Shown: one piece after another, positions 7,028 to 14,692 of the stretch
How the letters are laid out: each line of letters opens with the position of its first letter
Numbering within the stretch: position 1 is the first letter of the stretch
NCBI GenBank assembly: GCA_016786525.1
Contig: JAEUVW010000326.1
Span: 1-21,979, forward strand
DNA from: Chitinophagaceae bacterium
GTDB taxonomy: Bacteria; Bacteroidota; Bacteroidia; Chitinophagales; Chitinophagaceae
DNA length: 21,979 bases
Reading direction: 5' to 3'
Translations under genes and position numbers: made by a program
The notes under the pieces: model-generated
The model's database searches: none
The model's input: the letters and a program-made list of their open reading frames with translations, nothing else
What the model was told of the DNA's origin: nothing

Positions 7028-8431
7028 ATGTACGTAGAGCAATTATATACCAAATGCCTGAGTGAGGCAGCTTATTTTATCAGCGAGGGCGGGGAAGCCG
7101 CCATTATAGACCCGCTGCGTGATGTGGATGTTTACCTGCGCCTTGCCGAAGAAAAGCAGGTGAAGATCAAATATATTTTTGAAACGCATTTTCATGCGGA
7201 CTTTGTCAGCGGTCACCTGGAGCTGGCACGCCAGACCGGTGCGACGATCGTCTATGGCCCTGATACCGAAGCTTCTTTTGCGTTTCATAAAGCAAAAGAC
7301 GGCGAAGAGTTTAGCATCGGATCGCTGAAAATGACCGTATTGCATACCCCCGGGCATACCCTGGAAAGCAGCTGCTACCTGCTGCATGATGAACAAGGGG
7401 CGCCTTACTGCATCTTCACGGGCGATACTTTATTTGTCGGTGATGTAGGACGTCCCGACCTGTTCAGCGGGGAGCTCAGCAAAGAGGAGCTGGCCGCAAA
7501 ACTGTATCATTCCCTGAACACAAAGATCAAGCCCCTGGCAGACAACATCATCCTGTACCCGGCACATGGCCCCGGCTCCTCCTGTGGTAAGAACCTGGGC
7601 CCGGATACCTTCAGTACTATCGGCGTACAAAAGCAAATGAATTATGCCCTGCAGGACATGACGGAAGAAGAGTTTGTGCAAAAAGTGACCAGCGGACTGG
7701 CGGAACCGCCGGCTTATTTCCCCATCAATGCCAAGATCAATAAGACCGGCTATGAAGAGCTGGATACCGTAATGCAGAAAGGACTTACCCCACTGGACGT
7801 CCCGGCATTCAAAGCTCTGGTCAGTGAAGGGGCCTGGATATTGGATACCCGGAACAGCACGGTATTTACAGAAGCCTTTATCCCGGAGTCGGTGAGCATC
7901 GGCCTGGACGGCCGCTTTGCAGAGTGGGCGGGAATCGTATTGCCGTTTGGCCAGCAACTGGTGCTGGTAACCGACGAAGGAAAAGAGGAAGAAAGCATTA
8001 CGCGCCTGGCGCGGATCGGCTTCGACAGCGTACTGGGCTTCCTGAAAGGAGGCATAGAAGCCTGGAAATCAGCAGGAGAACCCCTGGACCTGATCATCGA
8101 TATCGATGTAGACGAGCTGGCGATGGACCTGCCCAACGATAAGCGCCTGGAAATACTGGATGTAAGAAAGGAGACAGAGTTTAACGACGGGCATATCAAA
8201 GGGGCGAGCAATATGCCCCTGAGCACCTTTTCGGATATACTGACCATTGCTATGGTAGACCCGGAAAGAAACCTGTATGTACATTGTGCAGGGGGCTACC
8301 GCTCGGTGATCGCAGCGTCGCTGTTAAAGCGCCAGGGTTTTCACAACCTGAGGAATGTATTGGGCGGTTATGCTAAAATCAAAGAGATAAAAGAAATACC
8401 CTTGGTGAAAACCGCCGCTGAAAACGTATAA
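7028..8431 (+). CDS. CstB-like persulfide dioxygenase-rhodanese fusion
   Basis: 467 residues from the ATG at 7028; a TTG two codons' width upstream (7025) is less likely. Residues 1-240 are a metallo-beta-lactamase fold of the ETHE1 persulfide dioxygenase type: HFHAD (His54, His56, Asp58), His110 in TPGH, Asp133 in TGDTLF and His180 in PAHG. The second DH His of true hydrolases is Phe (HADF), as expected for a mono-iron dioxygenase. Residues 255-350 are a rhodanese domain whose active-site loop (VLVTDEGKEEE) has no Cys, so probably inactive. Residues 370-455 are a second rhodanese with active loop CAGGYR, Cys420. This MBL, pseudo-rhodanese, rhodanese order is that of CstB, which oxidises low-molecular-weight persulfides to thiosulfate during sulfide detoxification; cytoplasmic. 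An ArsR-family gene follows after 300 nt. Confidence 0.9.
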   Translation: MYVEQLYTKCLSEAAYFISEGGEAAIIDPLRDVDVYLRLAEEKQVKIKYIFETHFHADFVSGHLELARQTGATIVYGPDTEASFAFHKAKDGEEFSIGSLKMTVLHTPGHTLESSCYLLHDEQGAPYCIFTGDTLFVGDVGRPDLFSGELSKEELAAKLYHSLNTKIKPLADNIILYPAHGPGSSCGKNLGPDTFSTIGVQKQMNYALQDMTEEEFVQKVTSGLAEPPAYFPINAKINKTGYEELDTVMQKGLTPLDVPAFKALVSEGAWILDTRNSTVFTEAFIPESVSIGLDGRFAEWAGIVLPFGQQLVLVTDEGKEEESITRLARIGFDSVLGFLKGGIEAWKSAGEPLDLIIDIDVDELAMDLPNDKRLEILDVRKETEFNDGHIKGASNMPLSTFSDILTIAMVDPERNLYVHCAGGYRSVIAASLLKRQGFHNLRNVLGGYAKIKEIKEIPLVKTAAENV

Positions 8432-8444
8432 TCCGCAACGGTAG

Positions 8445-8476
8445 TAAATTATAAAATACTTGCATTTTATAATTTA
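8445..8476. terminator. AT-rich hairpin after the cstB-like gene
   Basis: 13-bp perfect inverted repeat TAAATTATAAAAT / ATTTTATAATTTA with a 6-nt spacer ACTTGC, starting 14 nt after the stop. It may terminate transcription, but lacks GC and a clear U tract, so an operator is also possible. Confidence 0.45.
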
Positions 8477-8732
8477 ATGTGGATAAATAAAAACAGCCTG
8501 CTGTTTAATTTTATTGCTCATCTACCGTTTGACATTCAGCGATTTACCCATCTGGTAAATAAAAAAATTATAGCATTAACTTATTTTAACTAAAGTGTAA
8601 CGTTATTTTTTGATATGTGAGTAATTTGTTTTAATCAAAAACGTAAGTTTGCATAAGTTTAATGATACAGTAATCTTTTAGTAGAAAAATTTTAATAAAC
8701 AAACCAAACAGTTAAAAAAACAAATAAAGTAG
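8477..8732 (+). promoter_or_regulatory. Long 5' region of the ArsR gene with palindromes and a promoter
   Basis: No ORF is seen. It holds a short inverted repeat AAACAG-CCTG-CTGTTT (8491-8506), a second one ATTTACC-N5-GGTAAAT (8542-8560), a perfect -7 box TAAGTTTG (8644-8651) and a TTTG at 8625-8628 with a shorter-than-usual 15-nt spacing. The leader from this promoter to the ATG at 8733 would be about 75-80 nt. The palindromes are candidate operators for the downstream winged-helix protein. Confidence 0.5.
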
Positions 8733-9110
8733 ATGGAAACATTAATGACATCGAATACTTTGGTTATTCGTAAAGACGAAAATTCAGCTGACCAGATCAG
8801 GCTGGATTATGTGGCTGTAAAAAGTGCTGCAATGACATTAAGGGCGATCAATCATAAATTGCGCCAGCAAATTATAAAGTTGCTGAATGAACATAAAACC
8901 ATGAAAGTGACTGAGATCTATGTAAAATTGCGCTTGGAGCAATCTGTTGCGTCTCAGCACCTGGCTATTCTCCGTCGTGCCAACATCGTTAATACGGTGC
9001 GTGATGGTAAATTCATCCACTACTCACTGAACCCTGAGAAAATCGCTTCTGTAGCGAAATTCGTAGGCGATATGGTGGGCGCTCAGAAAGAGATCCCAAC
9101 AAACAACTAA
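8733..9110 (+). CDS. ArsR-family winged-helix transcriptional regulator
   Basis: 125 residues, normal for ArsR/SmtB repressors. The winged helix covers residues 32-105: helix LRQQIIKLLNEH, the recognition helix QSVASQHLAILRRANIV and the wing VRDGKFIHYSLN. There is no Cys anywhere, and the usual metal motif ELCVCDL is EIYVKLRLE, so classical ArsR/SmtB alpha-3 metal sensing and SqrR/BigR-type persulfide sensing are both ruled out; the inducer is unknown. Start could also be the ATG at 8745 (MTSNT). It lies downstream of, and in the same direction as, the CstB-like gene, but has its own promoter and terminator. A role in controlling sulfide genes is only a neighbourhood guess. Confidence 0.88.
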   Translation: METLMTSNTLVIRKDENSADQIRLDYVAVKSAAMTLRAINHKLRQQIIKLLNEHKTMKVTEIYVKLRLEQSVASQHLAILRRANIVNTVRDGKFIHYSLNPEKIASVAKFVGDMVGAQKEIPTNN

Positions 9111-9128
9111 TCTGCTTGCAGATCATTC

Positions 9129-9165
9129 AAAAAACGCCGGGCTATCCAATAGCCCGGCGTTTTTT
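9129..9165. terminator. Bidirectional terminator between arsR and the helicase gene
   Basis: 16-bp stem (9129-9144 with 9150-9165), GC core CGCCGGGCTA, A and T runs on both sides, 5-nt loop. It serves the rightward ArsR gene and the leftward helicase gene, which converge here. Confidence 0.9.
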
Positions 9166-9176
9166 TGTCCGCTTCC

Positions 9177-12100
9177 TTACGGCCTGGTATTGAGCCCGTT
9201 ATCTTTTACAAAAGTGCACCAGTTGCAGTCTTCTTTTCCGCAGCCTTCCCGGAATTCGTAATTTTTGATCCGCTCATATACAGACCTGATCTGTCCTTTC
9301 ACCACCTGCTCATCGTCCGGCAGGAAGATGACCTTATGGCTGTAGCTGTTCCCCTTATTCCGCTCCAGGTACTCGAAGACGCCCTCGCTCACCTGCAGCC
9401 TGTTGAAAGGCTGCTGTTCCACCAGTAATTTATAAAACACCATCTGCCGCCAGTAATCCCCGCCGAGCATATTGTTTTTTTCGCTGGGGGGAGACAGGTT
9501 TTCGCGGGTATGGGGGCTGTCAGGTTTGCCTGTTTTGTAATCCACCACGCGGCAATACCCCTGTTCCTGCAATTCTATCTTATCGATCTTGCCCTTTACC
9601 GGCACTCCGTCTACGATGGCCTGGAACCACTGCTCCAGCAGCACTTCCCTGGACCATTGCTCCGCATGCTCTGTATAATACTCCTGCAGGAGCTCTATGC
9701 CTTTCTGCATGCGGCGCTCATACTGAAGCGGGGTAAAAGCCAGCTCCCTGTCGTGCATTTTATAACGGAAATAGCCCAGCACATCGGCTACAGGGGGGAA
9801 GCTTTTGTCCGGGGTCTTGCCCATCTCCAGGAAGGCCCTTTCCAGCGCATAGTGAATCGCGGTTCCGAAGGCCATACTGTCATTTTCCGCTACGGGTGTG
9901 CAAAGCACATTTTCATAATAGAACTGTATGGGGCAATGCAGGTACTTGCTCAGAGCAGAGGCGCTGAGCGCAAAATTGTCCAGCTGCTTCTGCATCAGGC
10001 CACGGTCTACCAGCTGGATATAGGTGCTGTTGACTGGTCCCAGCAGGGTCTGCAATTCTTCGAGCAGCTCCGGTGCCGGTACCGCGTGTTTTATGGGTTT
10101 ATTGTCCCCGCTGATCTCCTGCACGAACAGGGACGCTTCCAGCGCTTTGCCGTCGTCTTTTTGCCGGGCATACGAAAGGTGCAGGTACTTTTTGGCACGG
10201 GTAAGGGCTACGTAAAATACCCTGCGCGCCACCTCTACCCGGTAGTCATTGTCCTGCTCGTCTACCGTGCGCGTAAGGGTATCGGGCAATTTGATGCCCC
10301 CGCTGCCCGATGATTTTTTCTCCCAGAAATCTTTGGTACAGCCGATCAGGAACACATACTCAAACTCCAGGCCTTTGGCACTGTGTGCGGTAAACAATTG
10401 TACCCCCTGCTCCTGCCGTACAATTTTCTGAAGCGGGAGCTGTACGCCTTCGCTTCTCATTTTTTCGATGATGTCGAGCAGCTCGCGCAGGCTCGTCTGC
10501 GGTGTACTGTGTGCGTTGACAAAAGCAAAGTAGGTCTGCAATACCTGCATCTGCCAGGTGGCATCGTCTCCCTGCAGGCACCAGGCAACGAGACGGGTAT
10601 CATAGACCACCTTCTCCAGCAGCATGGGCATGCGCAGCACCTGTAGTTGCTGCAGCCAGTTGTCCAGCAGGCGGGCAAAGTGCAGGATCTGCTTCAGGGT
10701 ATTCAGTTCCATCGTGCTCAGCAGCATTTCCTGCACAAAAAGCTGGCGCCAGTGCCGGATGTTTTTTTCCCGGGCCTCCTTCCCGCCCAGGTACAGTGCC
10801 AGCCGGGCGATATCGTTGGGGTCTATACCCAGGTAGGGGGCATGCAGCAGCTCGAAAAGCAGGTGCTCTGCGCTGAAAGGCTTCTTGTTTTCCTGGTCGA
10901 GATAGGCAAAGATCTTTTGCACCTGCCGGGGTATCAGCTCATCGAGTACATTGATGCTCCGGCGTATGGAATAGGGCAGGCCCTTGCGTTCCAGCAGGGC
11001 CACGAGATGATCGGCCTGCTTATGCTGTGCGTACAGGACCGCCACATTGTCCAGGGGTATACCCTCCTTTGCCAGGGCTTCGATCTGTTGTACTACGGCC
11101 ACGCTTTCGTGCAGGGTATTGTAATATTCCGTAACGGTAGGTTCGGGTATCTCTTCCGTCGCAAAACGCGGATGGGCCGCGACAATGTTTTTATCCAGCT
11201 TCAGGGCATCCAGGGCATGCAGCAGGCGCTGCCGGTTGTTGCCGATACTGTGCATGGCTTTGTCCAGCACTGCCTGGCCTGAGCGGTAGTTTTCAGTCAG
11301 TACGATGACCTGTATGCGGGCCTTGTATTTTTCGTAGAACTCAAGGATGTTCTTAATGCGTGCACCCTGGAATTCATAGATACTCTGGTCGTCGTCACCC
11401 ACCACAAAGATGTTGGCGTCTTCCCCCCAGTAGGCCGTCAGCAGGTTCAGGATCTCGTTTTGCGCACCATTTGTGTCCTGGAACTCATCGACCAGTATGT
11501 ACTGGTAGCGCTCCTGGTAGTGCTGCAGCAGGTAGGTGTTCTTTTTAAAAGCGTCGATCACCCAGAGGATCATGTCTGCAAAATCATAACGGCCCTGTTG
11601 CTGCATTTTATTGTTATAGGCATTAAACAGGTTGGCGGCTGCAGTGGTACGCTTCATCCTGTCTGCCTCGGCGTCGATCTCTTTTTGTTTGAGGTCGCCG
11701 GCATTGTTCGTTTTGGTTTTCTTTTTATAGATGTACTGGTCGCGGTTGGGCAGGTCGTTCAGGTACACTTCCACAGCGTCGAGGATATCCTGTGCCGACC
11801 AGTTTTCTTTTTTCATTTCGGCAAAAAAGGCATCCAGTGGCCGGAGATCGTAGAAAGTAGCGGTGCCCACCCGGTGCATGGGGTGCTCAGAGGGCAGCTG
11901 GGCCAGCAATTCCTGCATCAGCTCTACCCTTTCCAGGTCGCCCAGCAGCTCCAGCTGGCGCAGGCCAAAGTGTTCGCTGTGGCTTTGTATGATGCTGTTG
12001 CAAAATCCGTGAAAGGTAAAGATGTTCACCTTCTGTGCCGCAAGGCCCACGATATCTGTAAGGCGTTTGCGCATATTGTGCGCGGCCTCTTCTGTGTACG

Positions 12101-12299
12101 TGAGGCAGAGTATCTCGTGCGGGGCTACCTGTGCCTCGCTGCGCAGCAGGTTGGCGATCCGCATGCCCAGCACTTCCGTCTTGCCGGTACCCGGCCCGGC
12201 GATCACCATTACGGGACCTTCGGTGGTATCGACCGCCTGGCGCTGGGCGGGGTTCAGCAGGGTATACCGGCTCTGATAATGCTGTTCGTGCGGGTTCAT
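9177..12299 (-). CDS. UvrD/Rep-family helicase fused to a RecB-type Fe-S nuclease
   Basis: About 1040 residues. Helicase motifs of superfamily 1A: Walker A AGPGTGKTE (~35), LTYTEEAA, TFHGFC (~95), motif II VDEFQDTN, motif III GDDDQSIYEFQGA, motif IV LTENYRS, motif V TAHSAKGLEFEYV and motif VI VFYVALTRAKK. After residue about 770 comes a PD-(D/E)XK nuclease: SASALSKYLHCP, GTAIHYALE, then GKIDKIEL and VVDYKTGKP with the catalytic Asp and Lys. Four cysteines, one in LHCPIQF and three in CGKEDCNWC near the C-terminus, fit an AddB/AdnB-type [4Fe-4S] cluster. It should unwind and degrade DNA ends in repair. No AddA/RecC/AdnA partner lies nearby. The ATG at 12299 is preferred over the GTG at 12305 because a perfect -7 box TAGATTTG ends exactly at 12305. 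Confidence 0.9.
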   Translation of the reverse strand: MNPHEQHYQSRYTLLNPAQRQAVDTTEGPVMVIAGPGTGKTEVLGMRIANLLRSEAQVAPHEILCLTYTEEAAHNMRKRLTDIVGLAAQKVNIFTFHGFCNSIIQSHSEHFGLRQLELLGDLERVELMQELLAQLPSEHPMHRVGTATFYDLRPLDAFFAEMKKENWSAQDILDAVEVYLNDLPNRDQYIYKKKTKTNNAGDLKQKEIDAEADRMKRTTAAANLFNAYNNKMQQQGRYDFADMILWVIDAFKKNTYLLQHYQERYQYILVDEFQDTNGAQNEILNLLTAYWGEDANIFVVGDDDQSIYEFQGARIKNILEFYEKYKARIQVIVLTENYRSGQAVLDKAMHSIGNNRQRLLHALDALKLDKNIVAAHPRFATEEIPEPTVTEYYNTLHESVAVVQQIEALAKEGIPLDNVAVLYAQHKQADHLVALLERKGLPYSIRRSINVLDELIPRQVQKIFAYLDQENKKPFSAEHLLFELLHAPYLGIDPNDIARLALYLGGKEAREKNIRHWRQLFVQEMLLSTMELNTLKQILHFARLLDNWLQQLQVLRMPMLLEKVVYDTRLVAWCLQGDDATWQMQVLQTYFAFVNAHSTPQTSLRELLDIIEKMRSEGVQLPLQKIVRQEQGVQLFTAHSAKGLEFEYVFLIGCTKDFWEKKSSGSGGIKLPDTLTRTVDEQDNDYRVEVARRVFYVALTRAKKYLHLSYARQKDDGKALEASLFVQEISGDNKPIKHAVPAPELLEELQTLLGPVNSTYIQLVDRGLMQKQLDNFALSASALSKYLHCPIQFYYENVLCTPVAENDSMAFGTAIHYALERAFLEMGKTPDKSFPPVADVLGYFRYKMHDRELAFTPLQYERRMQKGIELLQEYYTEHAEQWSREVLLEQWFQAIVDGVPVKGKIDKIELQEQGYCRVVDYKTGKPDSPHTRENLSPPSEKNNMLGGDYWRQMVFYKLLVEQQPFNRLQVSEGVFEYLERNKGNSYSHKVIFLPDDEQVVKGQIRSVYERIKNYEFREGCGKEDCNWCTFVKDNGLNTRP

Positions 12300-12304
12300 G
12301 ATCA

Positions 12305-12312
12305 CAAATCTA
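12305..12312 (-). promoter_or_regulatory. -7 box TAGATTTG for the helicase gene, nearly leaderless
   Basis: Exact TAnnTTTG on the minus strand, ending 5 nt before the ATG at 12299. If used, transcription would start within about 0-4 nt of the start codon. Confidence 0.45.
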
Positions 12313-12394
12313 AAGCGAATTCCAGAAAGGGGAAAAAGCGTTTGCAGGTAGGCCTGCTTTCCCTGCTCACTGGCCGGGGCATAGCTGCCCAGGA

Positions 12395-12425
12395 AAAATC
12401 CCGGAACCTTGCGGCCCGGGATTTT
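12395..12425 (-). terminator. Terminator for the fasciclin gene
   Basis: On the minus strand, AAAATCCCGG pairs with CCGGGATTTT (12416-12425 with 12395-12404) around an 11-nt loop and is followed by an extra T. It lies about 50 nt beyond the fasciclin stop. Confidence 0.6.
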
Positions 12426-12474
12426 CCATCACCATCTAACCAATAAAAACAGTCTTGCGTGAGGCATGCCTGCG

Positions 12475-13041
12475 CTAGGGCATCAGTACCTTGTCGATCA
12501 CGTGGATCACGCCATTGCTCTGGAATACATCTTTGGTGCTTACTTTGGCTTTTCCGCCCTTCGCATCGATTACCCACAGGTCTTTGCCTTTCATCATCAG
12601 GGTGAGCTGTCCGCCCTGTACAGTTTTCAGCATGGCTTTTCCTCCTCCTGCATGGACCAGGTCCATCAGCTCTTTGCTGCCCAGGCGGCCGGGGACTACA
12701 TGGTAAGTCAGCACCGAGGTCAGCATGGGCTTATTCTCCGGTTTCAGCAGATTGTCTACCGTACCGGCAGGCAATTGGTCAAAAGCCTTGTTTACCGGCG
12801 CAAACACGGTAAAGGGGCCCGGCGATTGCAGGGTTTCTACGAGGCCTGCGGCCTTTACTGCCGCGACCAATGTGGTATGGTCTTTAGAGTTCACGGCATT
12901 CTGGACAATGTTTTTGGATGGGTACATGGGCGCTCCTCCTACCATTACGGTTTTTTCCTGTGCATTTACCGGGTTACTGAAGGCGCTGGTGGCCAGCAGG
13001 CCCAGAGCTAAGGCAAAAGCCTTTACGGTTGCATGTTTCAT
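12475..13041 (-). CDS. Secreted fasciclin (FAS1) domain protein
   Basis: 188 residues. Signal peptide 1-28 (ends FSNPVNAQ), so periplasmic or surface-exposed. A single FAS1 domain from about 40 to the end: GPFTVFAPVNKAFDQLP is the H1 motif, LTYHVVPG the central strand and NGVIHVIDKVLMP the H2 end. FAS1 domains mediate adhesion or matrix contact; no enzymatic residues are expected. A RskA-like anti-sigma factor and SigK-like ECF sigma factor lie immediately upstream on the same strand, but a terminator at 13145-13166 separates the sigma operon from it, so it should have its own promoter. This matches the mycobacterial arrangement in which SigK drives the fasciclin proteins MPT70 and MPT83. Confidence 0.9.
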   Translation of the reverse strand: MKHATVKAFALALGLLATSAFSNPVNAQEKTVMVGGAPMYPSKNIVQNAVNSKDHTTLVAAVKAAGLVETLQSPGPFTVFAPVNKAFDQLPAGTVDNLLKPENKPMLTSVLTYHVVPGRLGSKELMDLVHAGGGKAMLKTVQGGQLTLMMKGKDLWVIDAKGGKAKVSTKDVFQSNGVIHVIDKVLMP

Positions 13042-13088
13042 AATTCCTGTTTAATTTTTTAAAATGAAAGAATGTGTTCGTGCATATC

Positions 13089-13114
13089 TACGACAGGAAA
13101 ATAACAATGGTTTT
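13089..13114 (-). promoter_or_regulatory. Candidate ECF-type promoter for the fasciclin gene
   Basis: On the minus strand AAAACC (13114-13109) is followed after 16 nt by CGTA (13092-13089), matching the general AAC(C)-N16-CGTA layout of ECF promoters, 47 nt before the ATG. No TAnnTTTG housekeeping box is present in this gap. Inference from short motifs only. Confidence 0.35.
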
Positions 13115-13144
13115 GCCGGGGGCCATTTTTTATAAAAACAAAAA

Positions 13145-13166
13145 GAGCCGCGCACAGGCGCAGCTC
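13145..13166 (-). terminator. Terminator of the sigK-rskA operon
   Basis: Minus strand GAGCTGCGC-CTGT-GCGCGGCTC, a 9-bp stem with one G-U pair, followed by TTTTTG. It lies 32 nt after the anti-sigma stop and separates that transcript from the fasciclin gene. Confidence 0.75.
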
Positions 13167-13197
13167 ATTATTCTTTAGGATATCCGGTGCCGTATCC

Positions 13198-14016
13198 TCA
13201 GCTTGTCTTGCCGGCAACCACCATTTGGTCGAGTGTAGGAACAGGGCTGCCCCCTTCTTTTTCCATGGTAATGGCAAACATTTCCGCGCGGGCAATTGTT
13301 TTCATCCTGGCCATGCTGCCGGGGATGTAGACGCCGGCATCTACCGGTTTGCCGTCTATAATGGCCCAAAGCTGGTATTGCTTGCCGGCAGGTGCCTGGG
13401 GCATTGGGCTCAGGTCCAGGAAGACATCGCCGGAGGCCTTGTCCCAATACAAGAGGCCATACTGCCCTTCGTGTGCACCGACGCCGGCCAGGCTTATCTT
13501 TTGCAGCCGCGGCAGAGACAGTACCCGCAAGGATTCGTTTGTTTTTTCCACGGCAGCCAGGGCCTCGTTTTTTTCCCGGGCCAGGACGCGCTGGCTCTGT
13601 TTCAGGCCTGCAATCTCCGTGTTCTTTTGCTGATTGTTGTTCAGCAGCCAGAGGTTGGCCAGGCCGCTGGCAATCAGCAGCGCCAGCGAAGCGGCTAAGG
13701 CATAAGGGCGCCGGGGCGCCGGCCGATGCCATTTTTCAGTCGCCGGGTAGGCCGGCTCTACAATAGTCGGTTGCGATTCGTCCAGGCTTTTTTCCCCCTG
13801 GAGCGCTTCCCATATGGTTTGCCTGAGCTGTGGCGGCGGGGCAATGGCATTTTGCTGCGCATACCGGACCAGGACATCTTCCTGCTCCTGCACAGCGGCA
13901 CGCAGTTCGGGGTATTGCAGCATCAGTTGCCTGAGCTCCTGCACCTCGCTTTCTGTGGCCAGCCCCAATACATAGGCTTCCACGATTCCACTTGATATGT
14001 ACTCTTGAATGTTCAC
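13198..14016 (-). CDS. RskA-like transmembrane anti-sigma factor
   Basis: 272 residues. The N-terminal helical anti-sigma domain (1-80) lacks Cys, so it is not the zinc type and resembles RskA. One membrane span is at about 104-126, followed by a heptad-like, probably coiled-coil stretch (127-165), then the extracytoplasmic RskA domain (175-270) with YGLLYWDKASGDVFLDL, GKQYQLWAIIDGKPVDAG and FAITMEKEGGSPVPT. It should sequester the ECF sigma factor encoded 19 nt upstream and release it after regulated proteolysis. Seen: topology and C-terminal family signature. Known: RskA controls SigK. Inferred: partner is the adjacent sigma. Confidence 0.9.
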   Translation of the reverse strand: MNIQEYISSGIVEAYVLGLATESEVQELRQLMLQYPELRAAVQEQEDVLVRYAQQNAIAPPPQLRQTIWEALQGEKSLDESQPTIVEPAYPATEKWHRPAPRRPYALAASLALLIASGLANLWLLNNNQQKNTEIAGLKQSQRVLAREKNEALAAVEKTNESLRVLSLPRLQKISLAGVGAHEGQYGLLYWDKASGDVFLDLSPMPQAPAGKQYQLWAIIDGKPVDAGVYIPGSMARMKTIARAEMFAITMEKEGGSPVPTLDQMVVAGKTS

Positions 14017-14035
14017 GTCTTTCCTGTCCCTTGCC

Positions 14036-14581
14036 TTACTTAAAAACTGATTTTAATTCGAGTATTGCATTACGCATCCGTGTCTTCACCGTTCCCAATG
14101 GTATATCCAGTGTTTTTGCTATTTCTTCCTGGGTGTACCCCTGGAAATAAGCCAGGTCGATCAGCACACGGAATTCCTGTTTCAGGTTCATCACCGACTT
14201 TTTCAATCCTATAGTATCTGTATTGGTACCGGATATATGCTGCCGGTCCTGTAAAGATACGTTTTGCTCAATGTCTGTGGTTTTCTGATCCTTCTGAAAA
14301 TTCCTGGAGCGCAGCAGGTCTATAGCCGAATTGCGCGCTATGTTCAGCATCCAGGTGTACAAACGGCCTTTGCCCGCGTCATACTGCCCGATACTGCGCC
14401 AGATCTTTACAAACACTTCCTGCAGGATATCGCCGGCCTGGTCTTCTTTGCCGAGTACCTTAAAGATCACTCCGTACAAGGCTGCAGCATAATTCTCGTA
14501 TAGATAATTGAATGCTTTTTCGTCTTTGCTTTGCAGCATAGCGACCAGTTCAGCCTCGGAATGAAAAATAAGCGTATTCAA
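14036..14581 (-). CDS. ECF RNA polymerase sigma factor, SigK-like
   Basis: 181 residues. Sigma-2 at about 23-92 (YLYENYAAALYGVIFKVLG, ILQEVFVKIW, YTWMLNIARNSAIDLLRS) and sigma-4 at about 130-180 (ALAYF-like LAYFQGYTQEEIAKTLDIPLGTVKTR, a typical recognition helix-turn-helix). No extra C-terminal domain. First gene of an operon with a RskA-like anti-sigma factor. The family recognises promoters of the AAC/CGT type, and a candidate is seen before the fasciclin gene. A housekeeping -7 box TACTTTTG lies 29 nt upstream, so its basal transcription is probably sigma-A-type rather than only autoregulated. Confidence 0.9.
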   Translation of the reverse strand: MNTLIFHSEAELVAMLQSKDEKAFNYLYENYAAALYGVIFKVLGKEDQAGDILQEVFVKIWRSIGQYDAGKGRLYTWMLNIARNSAIDLLRSRNFQKDQKTTDIEQNVSLQDRQHISGTNTDTIGLKKSVMNLKQEFRVLIDLAYFQGYTQEEIAKTLDIPLGTVKTRMRNAILELKSVFK

Positions 14582-14609
14582 TTATATAACGGATTAGTAT
14601 ACCTTGCCC

Positions 14610-14617
14610 CAAAAGTA
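14610..14617 (-). promoter_or_regulatory. -7 box TACTTTTG for the sigK-like operon
   Basis: Exact TAnnTTTG match on the minus strand, 28 nt before the ATG of the ECF sigma gene. A TTATTTTT run lies at about the -33 distance. Confidence 0.5.
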
Positions 14618-14692
14618 GCAGAAAAAAGCAGAGATAAAAATAACAACGCCGAACAACTTGTGTTTGGACGGCCGGATTATCTTAATATAAGC

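Noticed and set aside
9510..10313. 267-residue plus-strand frame opposite the nuclease domain
   Set aside because: Shadow; the minus strand carries the PD-(D/E)XK motifs and Fe-S cysteines.
11460..12446. 328-residue plus-strand open frame inside the helicase gene
   Set aside because: Shadow of the helicase N-terminus on the opposite strand; no recognisable motif.
13392..13766. Overlapping short frames on both strands in the anti-sigma gene
   Set aside because: The RskA family domain, membrane span and operon position support only the minus-strand gene at 13198-14016.
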